DNA of 49,179 nucleotides, from contig CALVDT010000098.1 in the NCBI GenBank assembly GCA_944326385.1, positions 1-49,179 of the forward strand, read 5' to 3'. The notes under the pieces were generated by a model that did not search any database, was not told the origin of the DNA, and saw only the letters and a list, made by a program, of their open reading frames with translations. Position 1 is the stretch's first letter; every line of letters begins with the position of its first letter. This document shows, piece after piece, positions 6,581 to 16,017 of the stretch. This DNA is from an uncultured Bacteroidales bacterium. GTDB lineage: Bacteria > Bacteroidota > Bacteroidia > Bacteroidales > UBA932. Position numbers and translations under genes: made by a program.

Positions 6581-7055
6581 ATGAATACCTCCGCCTACAG
6601 CCTCCATATAAGGACAACAAACGTTGAAAAAAGCGCAAGGCCTCCGGAAATTATATCCGGACTGCTCGGAATCTGGGAAGCATCCGTCCGCGCCAGCCAT
6701 CATTTTCTGACTGAGGACGATATCCGTAGCCTATGCCCGCTGGCGGAGGAGGCCATCCGGCAGATTGAAACATTGTGGGTGGTAGAAGAGGGGAATGTCC
6801 GTATCGGATTCATTGGCATCCAGTCCGGCAAGATAGAGATGCTGTTTCTCCACCCGGATTATTTCCGGAGATGGCATCGGGAGGACATTGATCCAAAAGG
6901 CGGTTTCAGAAGCAGGTGTACAATATGTCGACGTCAACGAACAGAACCCTTCAGCCGTGAAGTTCTACGAACGGATGGGCTTCCGCACATTCCGCCGGGA
7001 CGGCACCGATGACCATGGCAATCCGTTTCCTGTCCTCAGAATGGAACGTTTGTGA
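6581..7055 (+). pseudogene. GNAT-family N-acetyltransferase, frameshifted
   Basis: The frame from ATG 6581 reads a GNAT N-terminal half (LLGIWEASVRASHHFLTEDD, then GFIGIQSGKIEMLFLHPDYF). At about 6865 the family continues in another frame: GDGIGRTLIQKAV (acetyl-CoA loop), VDVNEQNPSAVKFYERMGF and a proper TGA at 7053-7055. Removing one base in TTCCGG restores HPDYFGDGIGRTL, so the defect is a single extra base. Without correction the product ends at 7012 with an unrelated tail that lacks the acetyl-CoA site. The promoter TAACTTTG with TTTC 20 bases upstream is intact, so the loss is recent, or the base is a sequencing or assembly error. Confidence 0.8.
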
Positions 7056-7106
7056 ATTATATTGACAAAAATTCAAACGGCTTCTGATTCTTTCCGATAA
7101 AAAATC

Positions 7107-7114
7107 TATCTTTG
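7107..7114 (+). promoter_or_regulatory. Aminotransferase promoter -7 element
   Basis: TATCTTTG, with TCTG at 7083-7086 twenty bases upstream. The leader to ATG 7191 is about 70 bases. Confidence 0.55.
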
Positions 7115-7190
7115 CAGGCTGATCGGTCCCCGGCATGTCCGGAAGCGGCACTGTGCGGACTGACAGTATTTTATGCATAATCATAAATAG

Positions 7191-8390
7191 ATGAAAATAT
7201 CGGAAAGAATCACGGGGATGGCCAGTTCTCCGATCAGGAAGCTCACCCCTCTGGCAGATAAGGCGAAATCGAAAGGTATCAGGATATACCATCTTAATAT
7301 AGGACAACCGGATATCAAGACCCCGGCAAAGGGGCTGGAGGCATTGCGGAAGATAGACAGGACTGTGCTGGAATACAGTCCCTCGCAGGGTTTCCTGTCC
7401 CTGAGAAAACGTATTTCAGAATACTACGGCAGGTGCGGGATGGATTTCACGCCTGAAGAGATAACCGTCACTACCGGAGCATCGGAAGCTGTCCTGTTCT
7501 CGTTCCTGACATGCATGGACCCTGGCGATGAGCTCATCACTACTGAACCGACGTATGCCAACTATCTGGCATTCGCCGATGTGGCCGGAGTAAAGGTGAG
7601 GACATTGAAGACACATATCGAGGACGGTTTTGCCCTGCCGCAGGTCGAGCATTTCGAGGAACTTATCACCGACAAGACAAAAGCGATACTGATATGCAAC
7701 CCGAACAATCCTTCGGGGACCCTTTATGACCGCAGGGAAATGCAGATGCTGGCCGATATTGTCCGCAAGCATGGACTGTATCTTTTTTCCGATGAAGTAT
7801 ACAGGGAATTCGTGTATGACGGCATGGAATATTTTTCAGCCGGGCATTTCGGAGAACTTGCAGAGAACGTTGTGCTCATAGATTCTTTCTCGAAACGCTA
7901 TTCCGAATGCGGTATAAGGGTAGGTGCCTTGATTACCAAGAACAAAGCCATCACGCAAGGTGTCCTCAAGCTTTGTCAGGCACGCCTCAGTCCGCCTCTT
8001 CTGGGACAGATAGTGGCTGAAGCCTCGTGCGGGGAGGACCAGCAGTATCTTGACAAGGTGATTGCGGAATATGACGAAAGGCGGAAAGTCCTGATAGAGT
8101 CTCTTTCGGCAATCCCCGGGCTGACTGTTTCGACCCCTCACGGGGCGTTCTATGCCATGGCTGCATTGCCTGTCGATGATGCTGAGAAATTCTGCGCATG
8201 GTGCCTTACGGATTTCTGTTATGAAGGGGAGAGTGTCATGCTGGCACCTGCCAACGGTTTCTACATAACACCAGGCCTCGGGACAAACCAGGTCAGAATG
8301 GCGTATGTCCTCAAGTCCGAAGACCTGAAAAGGGCGGCTTTCCTGCTTGGAAAGGCTCTGGAGCAATATCCGGGAAAAGTCATGAGGTAA
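7191..8390 (+). CDS. Class I/II aminotransferase (aspartate-type, PLP-dependent)
   Basis: A cytoplasmic PLP enzyme of 399 residues, the usual length. Visible fold-type I marks are LNIGQPDIKTPAKG near residue 35, the phosphate-binding stretch TTGASEAVLFSF, NPNNPSGTLYDRREM with the invariant Asn, FSDEVYREFVYDG with the Asp and Tyr, and the PLP lysine K235 in IDSFSKRYSECGIRVG. The C-terminal arginine region reads GTNQVRMAYV. It most likely transaminates aspartate or another amino acid against 2-oxoglutarate; the exact substrate is not visible. It stands alone with its own promoter. Confidence 0.87.
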   Translation: MKISERITGMASSPIRKLTPLADKAKSKGIRIYHLNIGQPDIKTPAKGLEALRKIDRTVLEYSPSQGFLSLRKRISEYYGRCGMDFTPEEITVTTGASEAVLFSFLTCMDPGDELITTEPTYANYLAFADVAGVKVRTLKTHIEDGFALPQVEHFEELITDKTKAILICNPNNPSGTLYDRREMQMLADIVRKHGLYLFSDEVYREFVYDGMEYFSAGHFGELAENVVLIDSFSKRYSECGIRVGALITKNKAITQGVLKLCQARLSPPLLGQIVAEASCGEDQQYLDKVIAEYDERRKVLIESLSAIPGLTVSTPHGAFYAMAALPVDDAEKFCAWCLTDFCYEGESVMLAPANGFYITPGLGTNQVRMAYVLKSEDLKRAAFLLGKALEQYPGKVMR

Positions 8391-8401
8391 GCTGAGTGTA
8401 A

Positions 8402-8434
8402 TTTGTGTTACTGTCATTTTTTTTTGTAAATTTG
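8402..8434 (+). promoter_or_regulatory. secA promoter
   Basis: TTTG (8402-8405), 21 bases, then TAAATTTG (8427-8434), followed by CAGG. The leader to ATG 8493 is about 50 bases. Confidence 0.7.
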
Positions 8435-8492
8435 CAGGATTGCCGCAATATGGTGCGGATAAGAAGTGGAATCAAATTAATTTGAAACAGAT

Positions 8493-11400
8493 ATGTCAAT
8501 CGCCGGTATATTCAAAAAACTGTTCGGGACAAAGGCAGAAAGAGATCTGAAACAGCTTCAACCTGTTCTTGCCAGGATTCTCGACGCTTATGTGGAAATC
8601 GACAAACTCTCCGTCGATGAGCTCAGGGAGAAATCCGCAGAGCTGAAGAAGATAATACGGGACAGGATAGCGTCGGATGAAGAACGTATTGCCCGGATAA
8701 AGGAGCAGTTGGAGCAGGATATCCCGCTCGACAAGAAAGAGGCACTTGCCACTGAATCCGACAAGCTGGTCAAGAAGGTAGATGAAGAAATAGAGCAGGT
8801 TCTCAACGAGATACTGCCGGAAGCATTTGCCGTCATGAAATCCACCGCACGCAGGTTCAAGGAGAATGCCGAGATCAGAGTCAAGGCTACCGATTTCGAC
8901 CGAGCGCTCAGCGCGACCAAGGATTTTGTCAGGATCGAGGGCGACGAGGCGATATGGCAGAACCATTGGATGGCAGGCGGAAATGAAATCACCTGGGATA
9001 TGGTGCATTATGACGTGCAGCTTATCGGTGGTATTGTACTGCATCAGGGAAAGATTGCAGAGATGGCCACTGGTGAAGGAAAGACCCTCGTCGCCACCCT
9101 TCCGGTATTCCTTAACGCTCTGGCAGGAAAAGGTGTCCACGTCGTCACAGTGAACGACTACCTTTCGAAACGAGACTCCGAATGGATGGGGCCTCTTTAC
9201 ATGTTCCATGGCCTGTCCGTAGACTGCATAGACAAGCATCAGCCGAACAGCGAAGCCAGAAAGAAGGCATATGCCTGCGACATCACTTTCGGTACGAACA
9301 ATGAATTCGGTTTCGATTACCTGAGGGACAACATGTCCATTTCCGTCAAGGATCTTGTGCAGAGAAAGCATCATTATGCCATAGTCGATGAGGTCGACTC
9401 TGTCCTTATCGATGATGCAAGGACACCTCTTATCATTTCAGGTCCTGTGCCTAAAGGAGACGACCAGCAGTTCATGGAATTCAAGCCGTATGTCGAGAAG
9501 CTGTACAACAATCAGAGGACTCTCGTGACTGCGACGCTGAACGAAGCTCGGAAACTTATAGCGGAAGGTGATGAAAAAGAGGGAGGAAAACTGCTTCTGC
9601 GTGCTTACAAGGGACTTCCAAAGTACAAACCTCTGATCAAGTTCCTCAGTGAGCCGGGTATGAAACAGCTTCTCCAGAAGACCGAGAACTATTATATCCA
9701 GGACAATGAAAGGGAGATGCCTGTCGTAACCGATCCGCTTTATTTCGTTATCAATGAAAAGCAGCATTCGGTCGAGATGACGGACAACGGACATGATCTT
9801 CTGAGCGGGACCCTTTCAGATCCCAAATTCTTCATACTTCCGGATGTCGGCAGTTCTATCGCCGAGATAGAGAAGAGCGACTTGTCTGCCGAGGAGAAAA
9901 ATGTGAAGAAAGACGAGGTTATGGCTGACTTTGCCCTCAAGTCCGAACGTGTCCATACGGTAAACCAGCTTCTGAAAGCATATGCGATGTTCGAGAAGGA
10001 TGTCGACTATGTAATCATGGACAACAAGGTGAAGATTGTGGACGAGCAGACAGGACGTATCATGGAAGGCCGCCGCTGGAGCGACGGTCTGCATCAGGCC
10101 GTCGAAGCCAAGGAAAGCGTGAAGGTGGAAGCCGCCACCCAGACTTTCGCTACCATCACTCTTCAGAATTATTTCAGAATGTACCACAAGCTGGCCGGAA
10201 TGACGGGTACTGCAGAGACGGAGGCCGGCGAGTTCTGGTCCATATACAAGCTGGATGTAGTGGTCATTCCTACAAACAAGCCTATCGCCCGTATAGACAA
10301 TGATGATCTGATCTACAAGACGAAGAAGGCGAAATACGAAGCTGTCATAAACAAGATAGTGGAGCTGACCTCTGAGGGCAGGCCGGTCCTTGTCGGAACC
10401 ACCGACGTCGAGACATCGGAGCTCTTGAGCAGGATGCTCAAACTCAGGGGAATCCAGCATCAGGTCCTGAATGCAAAGCAGCACGCCCGCGAAGCGGAAG
10501 TCGTGGCTCATGCAGGCCAGACAAGTACGGTGACCATTGCCACCAACATGGCCGGACGTGGTACCGATATCAAATTGTCCGATGCTGTCCGCAAGGCGGG
10601 AGGTCTGGCAATCATAGGTACTGAAAGGCATGACAGCCGTCGTGTCGACCGTCAGCTGCGAGGTCGTGCCGGCCGTCAGGGTGACCCGGGTTCATCCACT
10701 TTCTATGTATCCCTTGAAGACAAGCTGATGCGTCTTTTCGGCTCGGAAAGGATTGCATCTGTTGTCGACAAACTCGGAATGCAGGATAATGAAGCTCTGG
10801 AATCATCCATGCTCTCAAGCTCTATCGAAAGGGCGCAGAAGAAAGTCGAGGAGAACAATTTCGGTATCCGCAAGAGGCTTCTCGAGTACGATGATGTCAT
10901 GAACTCGCAAAGGGAGGTGATATATACCAAGAGGCGTAATGCACTCGTCGGAGACAGGGTGGATATCGATGTCATGAACATGATGCAGGATACTGCGGAA
11001 ATAGTAGTCGAGGACTGCGAGGGCTATGATTTCGCTTCTTTCAACGAGGCGGTGATGAGGCTTATGTCCATAGATGCCGGTTTTGACGAGGCCTTCTACG
11101 ATAAGGCGACACCGAAGGAACTTGCAGACAGGCTTTTCCATAATATGATGGATGTATACAACCGCAGGATGGATACCATGGTCCAGAAAGCTTATCCTAT
11201 AATAAAGGAGGTTTACGAGAAGCAGGGCGCAATATATCAGAACATAGCCATCCCGATCTCCGACGGCCGCAAGATGATGACACTTTCCGTCAACCTGAAG
11301 AAGGCATACGAGACCGAAGGCAGGGAAATCGCAAGGGCCCTTACAAAGACCATAACCCTGTATCAGATAGACGAGCATTGGAAAGAGCATCTGCGTGACA

Positions 11401-11765
11401 TGGATGATCTCAAGCAGTCCGTCCAGAATGCCACATACGAGCAGAAGGATCCGCTCCTGATTTACAAGTTCGAGAGCTTCAATCTCTTCAAGTCGATGCT
11501 TGAGTCTCTCAACAAGGATATTCTTTCGTTCCTGTTCAGGGCTCATATCCCGCTCAGGGATTCTTCCCAGGTCAATGCTCCTGCTCCGGTAAGGAAACCT
11601 GACATGAACCAGATGCGTACCAGCAGGACTGATCTTGTTACCAACGGTCCTGACCAGAAGAGCAGGATGCCGGTGCATGTCGAGAAGACTGTCGGCAGAA
11701 ACGACCCGTGCCCTTGCGGATCAGGCAAAAAGTATAAGAATTGCCATGGCCGCAATCTGAACTAA
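8493..11765 (+). CDS. secA: Preprotein translocase ATPase SecA
   Basis: The motor that pushes unfolded preproteins through SecYEG. The 1090 residues are longer than the ~900 of E. coli, as usual in Bacteroidetes, because of insertions in the N-terminal and nucleotide-binding parts (charged helix at about 50-120). Walker A is ATGEGKT near residue 195, DEAD-like is [16 protein letters not shown], and the preprotein cross-linking and second nucleotide domain show [12 protein letters not shown] and [12 protein letters not shown]. The extreme C-terminus keeps the zinc motif [14 protein letters not shown] used for SecB or ribosome contact. It is transcribed alone from the promoter at 8402-8434. Confidence 0.97.
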   Translation: MSIAGIFKKLFGTKAERDLKQLQPVLARILDAYVEIDKLSVDELREKSAELKKIIRDRIASDEERIARIKEQLEQDIPLDKKEALATESDKLVKKVDEEIEQVLNEILPEAFAVMKSTARRFKENAEIRVKATDFDRALSATKDFVRIEGDEAIWQNHWMAGGNEITWDMVHYDVQLIGGIVLHQGKIAEMATGEGKTLVATLPVFLNALAGKGVHVVTVNDYLSKRDSEWMGPLYMFHGLSVDCIDKHQPNSEARKKAYACDITFGTNNEFGFDYLRDNMSISVKDLVQRKHHYAIVDEVDSVLIDDARTPLIISGPVPKGDDQQFMEFKPYVEKLYNNQRTLVTATLNEARKLIAEGDEKEGGKLLLRAYKGLPKYKPLIKFLSEPGMKQLLQKTENYYIQDNEREMPVVTDPLYFVINEKQHSVEMTDNGHDLLSGTLSDPKFFILPDVGSSIAEIEKSDLSAEEKNVKKDEVMADFALKSERVHTVNQLLKAYAMFEKDVDYVIMDNKVKIVDEQTGRIMEGRRWSDGLHQAVEAKESVKVEAATQTFATITLQNYFRMYHKLAGMTGTAETEAGEFWSIYKLDVVVIPTNKPIARIDNDDLIYKTKKAKYEAVINKIVELTSEGRPVLVGTTDVETSELLSRMLKLRGIQHQVLNAKQHAREAEVVAHAGQTSTVTIATNMAGRGTDIKLSDAVRKAGGLAIIGTERHDSRRVDRQLRGRAGRQGDPGSSTFYVSLEDKLMRLFGSERIASVVDKLGMQDNEALESSMLSSSIERAQKKVEENNFGIRKRLLEYDDVMNSQREVIYTKRRNALVGDRVDIDVMNMMQDTAEIVVEDCEGYDFASFNEAVMRLMSIDAGFDEAFYDKATPKELADRLFHNMMDVYNRRMDTMVQKAYPIIKEVYEKQGAIYQNIAIPISDGRKMMTLSVNLKKAYETEGREIARALTKTITLYQIDEHWKEHLRDMDDLKQSVQNATYEQKDPLLIYKFESFNLFKSMLESLNKDILSFLFRAHIPLRDSSQVNAPAPVRKPDMNQMRTSRTDLVTNGPDQKSRMPVHVEKTVGRNDPCPCGSGKKYKNCHGRNLN

Positions 11766-11831
11766 TCTGTGCAACACATTTGTTAGCGACTATAACAATT
11801 TTGTTTTGTAAACTGTAAATTAAAGAATAAA

Positions 11832-12257
11832 ATGGCAAAAATCGAACAGGCCGCTAATGTTAATCTCGTCAGCCGCATTTCGGCAGGAACATGGTTCAAA
11901 GGTGAAATCATATCCCCGAACGATCTTAGAATAGACGGGAAATTCGAAGGAAGCATCTTTTCGGAAGGGAAAGTGGTCATAGGGGAGAGTGCAGAGATTG
12001 ACGCCAGGATTGTCTGTGCCAATGCGGATGTCTGGGGCAAGACCAAGGGCAGTTTCACTGTCAAGGATATCATGGCGATCAAGAGCGATTGCTCCGTAGA
12101 AGGTGAACTCAAGGTGCGGAAATTGATTGTCGAGCTTGGTGCTTCATTCAACGGCTCCTGCAAGATGATCTCGGAGCAGGAATATGAGAAGGTTGCAGCT
12201 GAAATTTCCGGAAAGTCTGCAACAGCGGCACAAACACAGCCTTCCCCGAAGAAATAA
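11832..12257 (+). CDS. Bactofilin (polymer-forming cytoskeletal protein)
   Basis: A 141-residue protein that polymerises into filaments at the inner membrane and scaffolds envelope or morphogenesis enzymes. The core (about 20-115) is a right-handed beta-helix of short repeats: GTWFKGEIISPNDLRIDG, EGSIFSEGKVVIGESAEI, then ADVWGKTKGSFTVKD and VEGELKVRKLIVELGASF. Both ends are unstructured, with a Ser/Thr/Gln-rich tail ending SPKK. It follows secA by 66 bases with no clear promoter or terminator between them, so read-through from secA is possible. No M23 peptidase partner, which often accompanies bactofilins, is adjacent. Confidence 0.9.
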   Translation: MAKIEQAANVNLVSRISAGTWFKGEIISPNDLRIDGKFEGSIFSEGKVVIGESAEIDARIVCANADVWGKTKGSFTVKDIMAIKSDCSVEGELKVRKLIVELGASFNGSCKMISEQEYEKVAAEISGKSATAAQTQPSPKK

Positions 12258-12292
12258 TCTTTTTGTCAGCCTTCTCGGAAATGTACTGCAAC

Positions 12293-12420
12293 TTGTTTTT
12301 GTCAGAAAGGGGATGAGAGCGAGGCGCCCAGGGTGAAGACGAGGGAGTTTACTGCTGTAAATGACCGAGTCCCGAATCCCGCCGGCAACGAAGCTATCAG
12401 CCCCTTTCTGGCAAAAACAA
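12293..12420. repeat. 128-bp inverted-repeat intergenic element
   Basis: The left arm TTGTTTTTGTCAGAAAGGGG (12293-12312) is the reverse complement of 12401-12420 with one mismatch. The 88-base interior is itself an imperfect palindrome centred on GTTTACTGCTGTAAAT (about 12347-12362), with partial pairing of GAGGCGCC and CCGGC segments. No coding frame is present. It fills the gap between bactofilin and the SRP RNA, and its right end merges with the T-tract that ends the SRP RNA. It looks like a MITE- or REP-like element, or a very large two-way terminator. Confidence 0.65.
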
Positions 12421-12425
12421 AAAAA

Positions 12426-12521
12426 GGGTAAGCTTAATACATCGCACCGCTACAACCACCTACCCTTGCTACCTTCCGGTCCTGGGGGATTCAGCAGGAG
12501 CTGGTCGTGTATGACTTACCC
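12426..12521 (-). ncRNA. ffs: Signal recognition particle RNA (4.5S, small bacterial type)
   Basis: The minus strand carries the conserved SRP apical domain: CCAGGACCGGAAGGTAGCAA with the GGAA tetraloop and the asymmetric loop that binds Ffh. The two ends, GGGTAAG and CTTACCC, close the helix, giving a ~96-base RNA. A promoter -7 element TACATTTG (12533-12526) lies just upstream, and the closing stem is followed by seven T then GTTTTT, an intrinsic terminator. The RNA pairs with Ffh to bring inner-membrane proteins to SecYEG. Confidence 0.93.
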
Positions 12522-12587
12522 GTTGCAAATGTAGCGTTTTTTTCTTGAATACAAAAATTAATCGATGAAATGCGGAATCTGTTTTCA

Positions 12588-13061
12588 CTACAGGCTGTCG
12601 AAGATAAGCGGAAGGATATCCTCGACTTTATCGAAGACATAGGTACGCTCAGCCCCGACAAGGATTATTTTCATCGGAATCCCTGATTGTTTCTGGTATT
12701 CAGCCATTACCTGTCTGCACGCACCGCATGGGGAAGCAGGTTTACCGCACAGGTTTCCGTCTTTTACAGCAGCTATTGCTATTGCCTCCATGGCTGCATC
12801 GGGGAAAACTGCGTGAGCATAGAACATGGCTGTCCGTTCTGCGCACAACCCCGACGGATATGCTATGTTTTCCTGATTGCTTCCTTTGATGATCTCTCCG
12901 TTTGAAAGCCTTATGGCTGCCCCGACCTTGAATCTGGAGTAGGGGGAATAGGAGTTCCGTGTCGCTCTGACGGCTGCATCGGCCAGAATCCTGTCTTCCT
13001 CCTGAAGTTCATCCGGACTGATGAATTCACGGTAGCGGATATTGATTTCTTTTTGTGTCAT
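12588..13061 (-). CDS. cdd: Cytidine deaminase
   Basis: Deaminates cytidine and deoxycytidine to uridine forms in pyrimidine salvage. The 157-residue homotetrameric type shows SPYSRFKVGAAI (substrate loop), NQENIAYPSGLCAERTA with the first zinc cysteine and catalytic glutamate, and ASPCGACRQVM with the other two zinc cysteines. The start at 13061 is supported by a -7 element TAAATTTG (13094-13087) about 25 bases upstream. The gene diverges from mnmA, and the two promoters overlap within about 60 bases. Its length is slightly above the usual 130-140 because of a short N-terminal extension. Confidence 0.93.
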   Translation of the reverse strand: MTQKEINIRYREFISPDELQEEDRILADAAVRATRNSYSPYSRFKVGAAIRLSNGEIIKGSNQENIAYPSGLCAERTAMFYAHAVFPDAAMEAIAIAAVKDGNLCGKPASPCGACRQVMAEYQKQSGIPMKIILVGAERTYVFDKVEDILPLIFDSL

Positions 13062-13094
13062 GGCAGAACTTCTTATCTTTGCATGTCAAATTTA
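13052..13094. promoter_or_regulatory. Overlapping divergent promoters of cdd and mnmA
   Basis: Plus strand: TTTG (13052-13055), 18 bases, then TATCTTTG (13074-13081) for mnmA; the -35-like box lies inside the cdd coding region. Minus strand: TAAATTTG (13094-13087) for cdd. The two polymerase footprints overlap, so the genes may compete for transcription. Confidence 0.5.
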
Positions 13095-13120
13095 CAAAAA
13101 TTGCCTTATATTACAATAAT

Positions 13121-14563
13121 ATGAAAGTCTGTATCGGCCTTTCCGGCGGAGTTGATTCAAGTGTGGCTGCCCTTCTGCTGAAAAGGGCAGGATATGACGT
13201 ATTCGCATTGTTCATGCAGAACTGGCATGATACTACCGGGACATTGCATGGAGACTGCGAATGGGAAGAGGACAGGTTCGTGGCTGAAATGGTGGCAAGG
13301 AAAATCGGAATCCCGTTCTATTTCGTGGACCTTAGCGAGGAATACCGGAAGAGGGTCGTCGACTATATGTTCGATGAATATTCTAAAGGCCGGACTCCGA
13401 ATCCGGATGTCCTGTGCAACAGGGAGATAAAGTTTGACGCATTTATGAAATGTGCCGTCAGTCTTGGTGCCGATTTTGTCGCTACAGGCCATTATTGCCG
13501 GAAAGACGAATTCAAAGGCTCTGATGGAAAGCCCGTTTACCGTATTTTCGCAGGCACGGACCCCAACAAGGATCAGAGCTATTTCTTATGTCAGCTGACT
13601 CAGGCTCAGCTTGCCAAAGCAATGTTCCCCATAGGAGATATTGAAAAACCGGAGGTCCGGAGAATCGCTGCGGAAGCCGATCTGCCGTCAGCGGACAAAA
13701 AGGACTCGCAGGGAATCTGCTTTGTCGGCAAAGTGGACCTTCCTGTCTTTCTCCAGCAGAAACTCAAACCGTCCGAAGGGGATGTGGTAGAAGTCTATGA
13801 TGCCTATTATGATGATAACGGGCATTATGCCGCAATCAGGAAAATACTGCAGAGCATAGAAAAAGACGGGATTGACACACCGGTGAACATGGTCACGTCC
13901 TATATTTCCGAGACCAGATCGCTGAAAGTCAATGACCCTCTGCGTGAGAAAACCGTCAAAGGCAATCCTGCATTCGAGGGAGGCTGCTCATCCGACGGGA
14001 TTTTCGACAAGGACAGGATTGCCGCTCTGAGCGACAGCCAGATGGAAGAGCTCTCAGAACCGGTGAAGTATGATATTCCATTCGAGACAGAAACTTACCG
14101 TTCAGGGAAAAAGCATGTCAAAAAGACCCGATACAAGGAAAATCCTTACGGTAAGATCGTGGGAAAGCACGACGGAGCGCAGTTCTATACCATAGGGCAG
14201 CGTAAAGGCCTGAATATCGGAGGCCATAAGGACAGTCTATTCGTGATTGCTACGGATATGGAATCCAACCGGATATATGTCGGTGAAGGGCACACTCACA
14301 AGGGGCTTTCCAGAAGCTGTCTGCGGATTATGCCGGAAGACATACACTGGATAAGGGAGGACATCCCCATGCAGGCAGGAGAAATCAGACGCTACAGGGT
14401 AAGGATAAGATACCGCCAGCCTCTGCAGGATGCCACCCTTGTCATGAGAAAGAACGGTCTTTTCATACTTTTTGACGAGCCGCAGCGAGGCATGACTCCG
14501 GGGCAGTTTGCTGTATGGTATGACAATGATGAAATGGTCGGCTCAGGTGTAATCAGTCAGTGA
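13121..14563 (+). CDS. mnmA: tRNA-specific 2-thiouridylase MnmA with large insertion
   Basis: Transfers sulfur to C2 of U34 in tRNA-Lys, -Glu and -Gln using ATP. The PP-loop is GLSGGVDSS at residues 7-15. The catalytic cysteines are C99 (NPDVLCNREIKF) and C200 (SQGICFVGK). The tRNA-binding and C-terminal beta-barrel parts follow, with GKHDGAQFYTIGQRKGLNIGG and GQFAVWYDNDE. I start at ATG 13121, since the longer frame has extra residues before the PP-loop and its start lies upstream of the promoter. At 480 residues it is over 100 longer than E. coli MnmA. The surplus lies at about 225-343, between the second cysteine region and the central domain. It ends by overlapping the convergent flavoprotein gene by 7 bases. 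Confidence 0.93.
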   Translation: MKVCIGLSGGVDSSVAALLLKRAGYDVFALFMQNWHDTTGTLHGDCEWEEDRFVAEMVARKIGIPFYFVDLSEEYRKRVVDYMFDEYSKGRTPNPDVLCNREIKFDAFMKCAVSLGADFVATGHYCRKDEFKGSDGKPVYRIFAGTDPNKDQSYFLCQLTQAQLAKAMFPIGDIEKPEVRRIAAEADLPSADKKDSQGICFVGKVDLPVFLQQKLKPSEGDVVEVYDAYYDDNGHYAAIRKILQSIEKDGIDTPVNMVTSYISETRSLKVNDPLREKTVKGNPAFEGGCSSDGIFDKDRIAALSDSQMEELSEPVKYDIPFETETYRSGKKHVKKTRYKENPYGKIVGKHDGAQFYTIGQRKGLNIGGHKDSLFVIATDMESNRIYVGEGHTHKGLSRSCLRIMPEDIHWIREDIPMQAGEIRRYRVRIRYRQPLQDATLVMRKNGLFILFDEPQRGMTPGQFAVWYDNDEMVGSGVISQ

Positions 14564-15870
14564 CCTGAAAGGAGGGATTTTGCTGCGGATTCTCCTGCAA
14601 GTATTCCTGTGGAAAATGCCGTCTGGAGATTATATCCGCCAGTATCCCCGTCTATATCAAGGACTTCACCGGCAAAATACAGTCCGGGGACGAGTCTTGA
14701 TTCCATGGTCTTCGGTGATATATCCTCCGTGGACACTCCTCCGGCAGTGACCACACATCTTTCATAGCCTACGTAGCCGGCGATGCGGAATTCCCAGTTT
14801 TTCAGTTTTTTCCCGAGCTTGCGCACGTCAGAGACAGGGTTGCATCTCAGAAATCCTGATATCAGAGACATCGGCATAAGCTTGCCGAGCAGGATATTCA
14901 TTCTGGCTGCATGGCTTTTGCCCAGGCTTCTGCTGTCTGAAGAAATCTCTTTCCAGAGAGTTTCGATCCTTTTTTCCAAAGACTGTGTCTCTACAGCCGG
15001 TTTAAGGTCTATGCTGACCCGGACTTTCGAGCCGTGCTCCATGGCATTGACGCATCTGCGGCTTACCTTGAATCCTACAGGCCCTTCTATCCCTCCGTCA
15101 GTGAAATCAATGTCTCCGAATTCTTCGCATATGGGATTCCCGTCTATGCTGACTTTCAGTGAGATATTCCTGAGCTGGTTGCCTGCCAATGCTTTTCCCA
15201 TGTCGGACAGAGGGTGGCTTCTGTCTATGTGTCCTTTCCCCGGGACATTGTCCGGCAATATCTTGTAGCCTTCCGGGACAATGGCGGTGAGGGACGGGAA
15301 ACATTTGACTATCTTGTGTCCTGACTCCTTCGCCCAGACATACCCGTCTCCGGTCGAGCCGGTGGCAGGGTAGGAGAGACCTCCTGTAGTTATGATTACC
15401 TTTGCTGCATGTATCGTCTCCCCGTCCTTCAACCGGACCAGGAAATCTGGCCCTGATTTCCCGATTCCGGCCACTTCTGATGACGTAAGTATTGCAGCCC
15501 CGCTTTTTTCAGCAGCCTTCACAAGCGTGTCGACTGCATCAGCAGCCTTGCCGCTGGCCGGAAACACTCTGTCGCCTCTTTCGACGACGGTCTCGAGACC
15601 ATGCCCGTTGAACAGCTTGATTGTGTCTTCCGGAGAAAAGTTGAAGAACGCCGGCTTTATGAAATTTGCTTTCGGATGGATATGGAGCGAGAAATCCTGC
15701 CAGCCCTTGAGATTTGTCAGGTTGCATCTGCCTTTTCCGCTGATCATAATTTTTCGTCCCGGTTTCGGCATTTTTTCCAAAACCATGATTTTCAGACCGT
15801 TCCTGCCGGCACCTATCGCTGCTGCAAGCCCTGATGCCCCGCCTCCGATTATGACAATGTCAACATCCAT
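14557..15870 (-). CDS. NAD(P)/FAD-dependent oxidoreductase, HI0933/YhiN family
   Basis: A flavoprotein of 437 residues. The N-terminal Rossmann motif is VDIVIIGGGASGLAAAIGAG, followed by EKMPKPGRKIMISGKGRCNL, the family signature. A second FAD contact near the end is GLYFAGEVLDIDGDTGGYNL. The family includes BaiN, which reduces bile-acid derivatives in some gut bacteria, but most members have no known substrate, so none is assigned. It is encoded alone between mnmA (convergent, 7-base overlap) and tRNA-Thr (divergent). Confidence 0.87.
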   Translation of the reverse strand: MDVDIVIIGGGASGLAAAIGAGRNGLKIMVLEKMPKPGRKIMISGKGRCNLTNLKGWQDFSLHIHPKANFIKPAFFNFSPEDTIKLFNGHGLETVVERGDRVFPASGKAADAVDTLVKAAEKSGAAILTSSEVAGIGKSGPDFLVRLKDGETIHAAKVIITTGGLSYPATGSTGDGYVWAKESGHKIVKCFPSLTAIVPEGYKILPDNVPGKGHIDRSHPLSDMGKALAGNQLRNISLKVSIDGNPICEEFGDIDFTDGGIEGPVGFKVSRRCVNAMEHGSKVRVSIDLKPAVETQSLEKRIETLWKEISSDSRSLGKSHAARMNILLGKLMPMSLISGFLRCNPVSDVRKLGKKLKNWEFRIAGYVGYERCVVTAGGVSTEDISPKTMESRLVPGLYFAGEVLDIDGDTGGYNLQTAFSTGILAGESAAKSLLSGH

Positions 15871-15900
15871 GAAAAATTATGTAAAATCAAAAAAATGTTG

Positions 15901-15908
15901 TATTTTTG
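15901..15908 (+). promoter_or_regulatory. tRNA-Thr promoter -7 element
   Basis: TATTTTTG, followed by CAG. The tRNA begins 36 bases downstream. Confidence 0.5.
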
Positions 15909-15944
15909 CAGTCCTTTCCTGAAAGACCGGGAAAGAGGAACAAA

Positions 15945-16017
15945 GCCACTTTAGCTCAGATGGTAGAGCAACGCATTCGTAACGCGTAGGTCGCGGGTTC
16001 GATCCCCGTGAGTGGCT
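15945..16017 (+). tRNA. tRNA-Thr (CGT)
   Basis: A 73-base cloverleaf: acceptor GCCACTT with GAGTGGC (one T-G wobble), D-arm GCTC/GAGC, anticodon loop TTCGTAA with anticodon CGT, T-arm GCGGG-TTCGATC-CCCGT. The anticodon stem ACGCA/CGCGT has an A-C mismatch at 31-39. CCA is not encoded. The last base (16017) is also the last base of the stop codon of the convergent gene. Confidence 0.92.

Noticed and set aside
6861-6875. Programmed ribosomal frameshift in the acetyltransferase
   Set aside because: No slippery heptamer or downstream structure is evident; a plain one-base insertion explains it better.
12588-15870. A functional link between cytidine deaminase, MnmA and the flavoprotein
   Set aside because: They are divergent and convergent rather than in one operon, and no shared pathway is evident.
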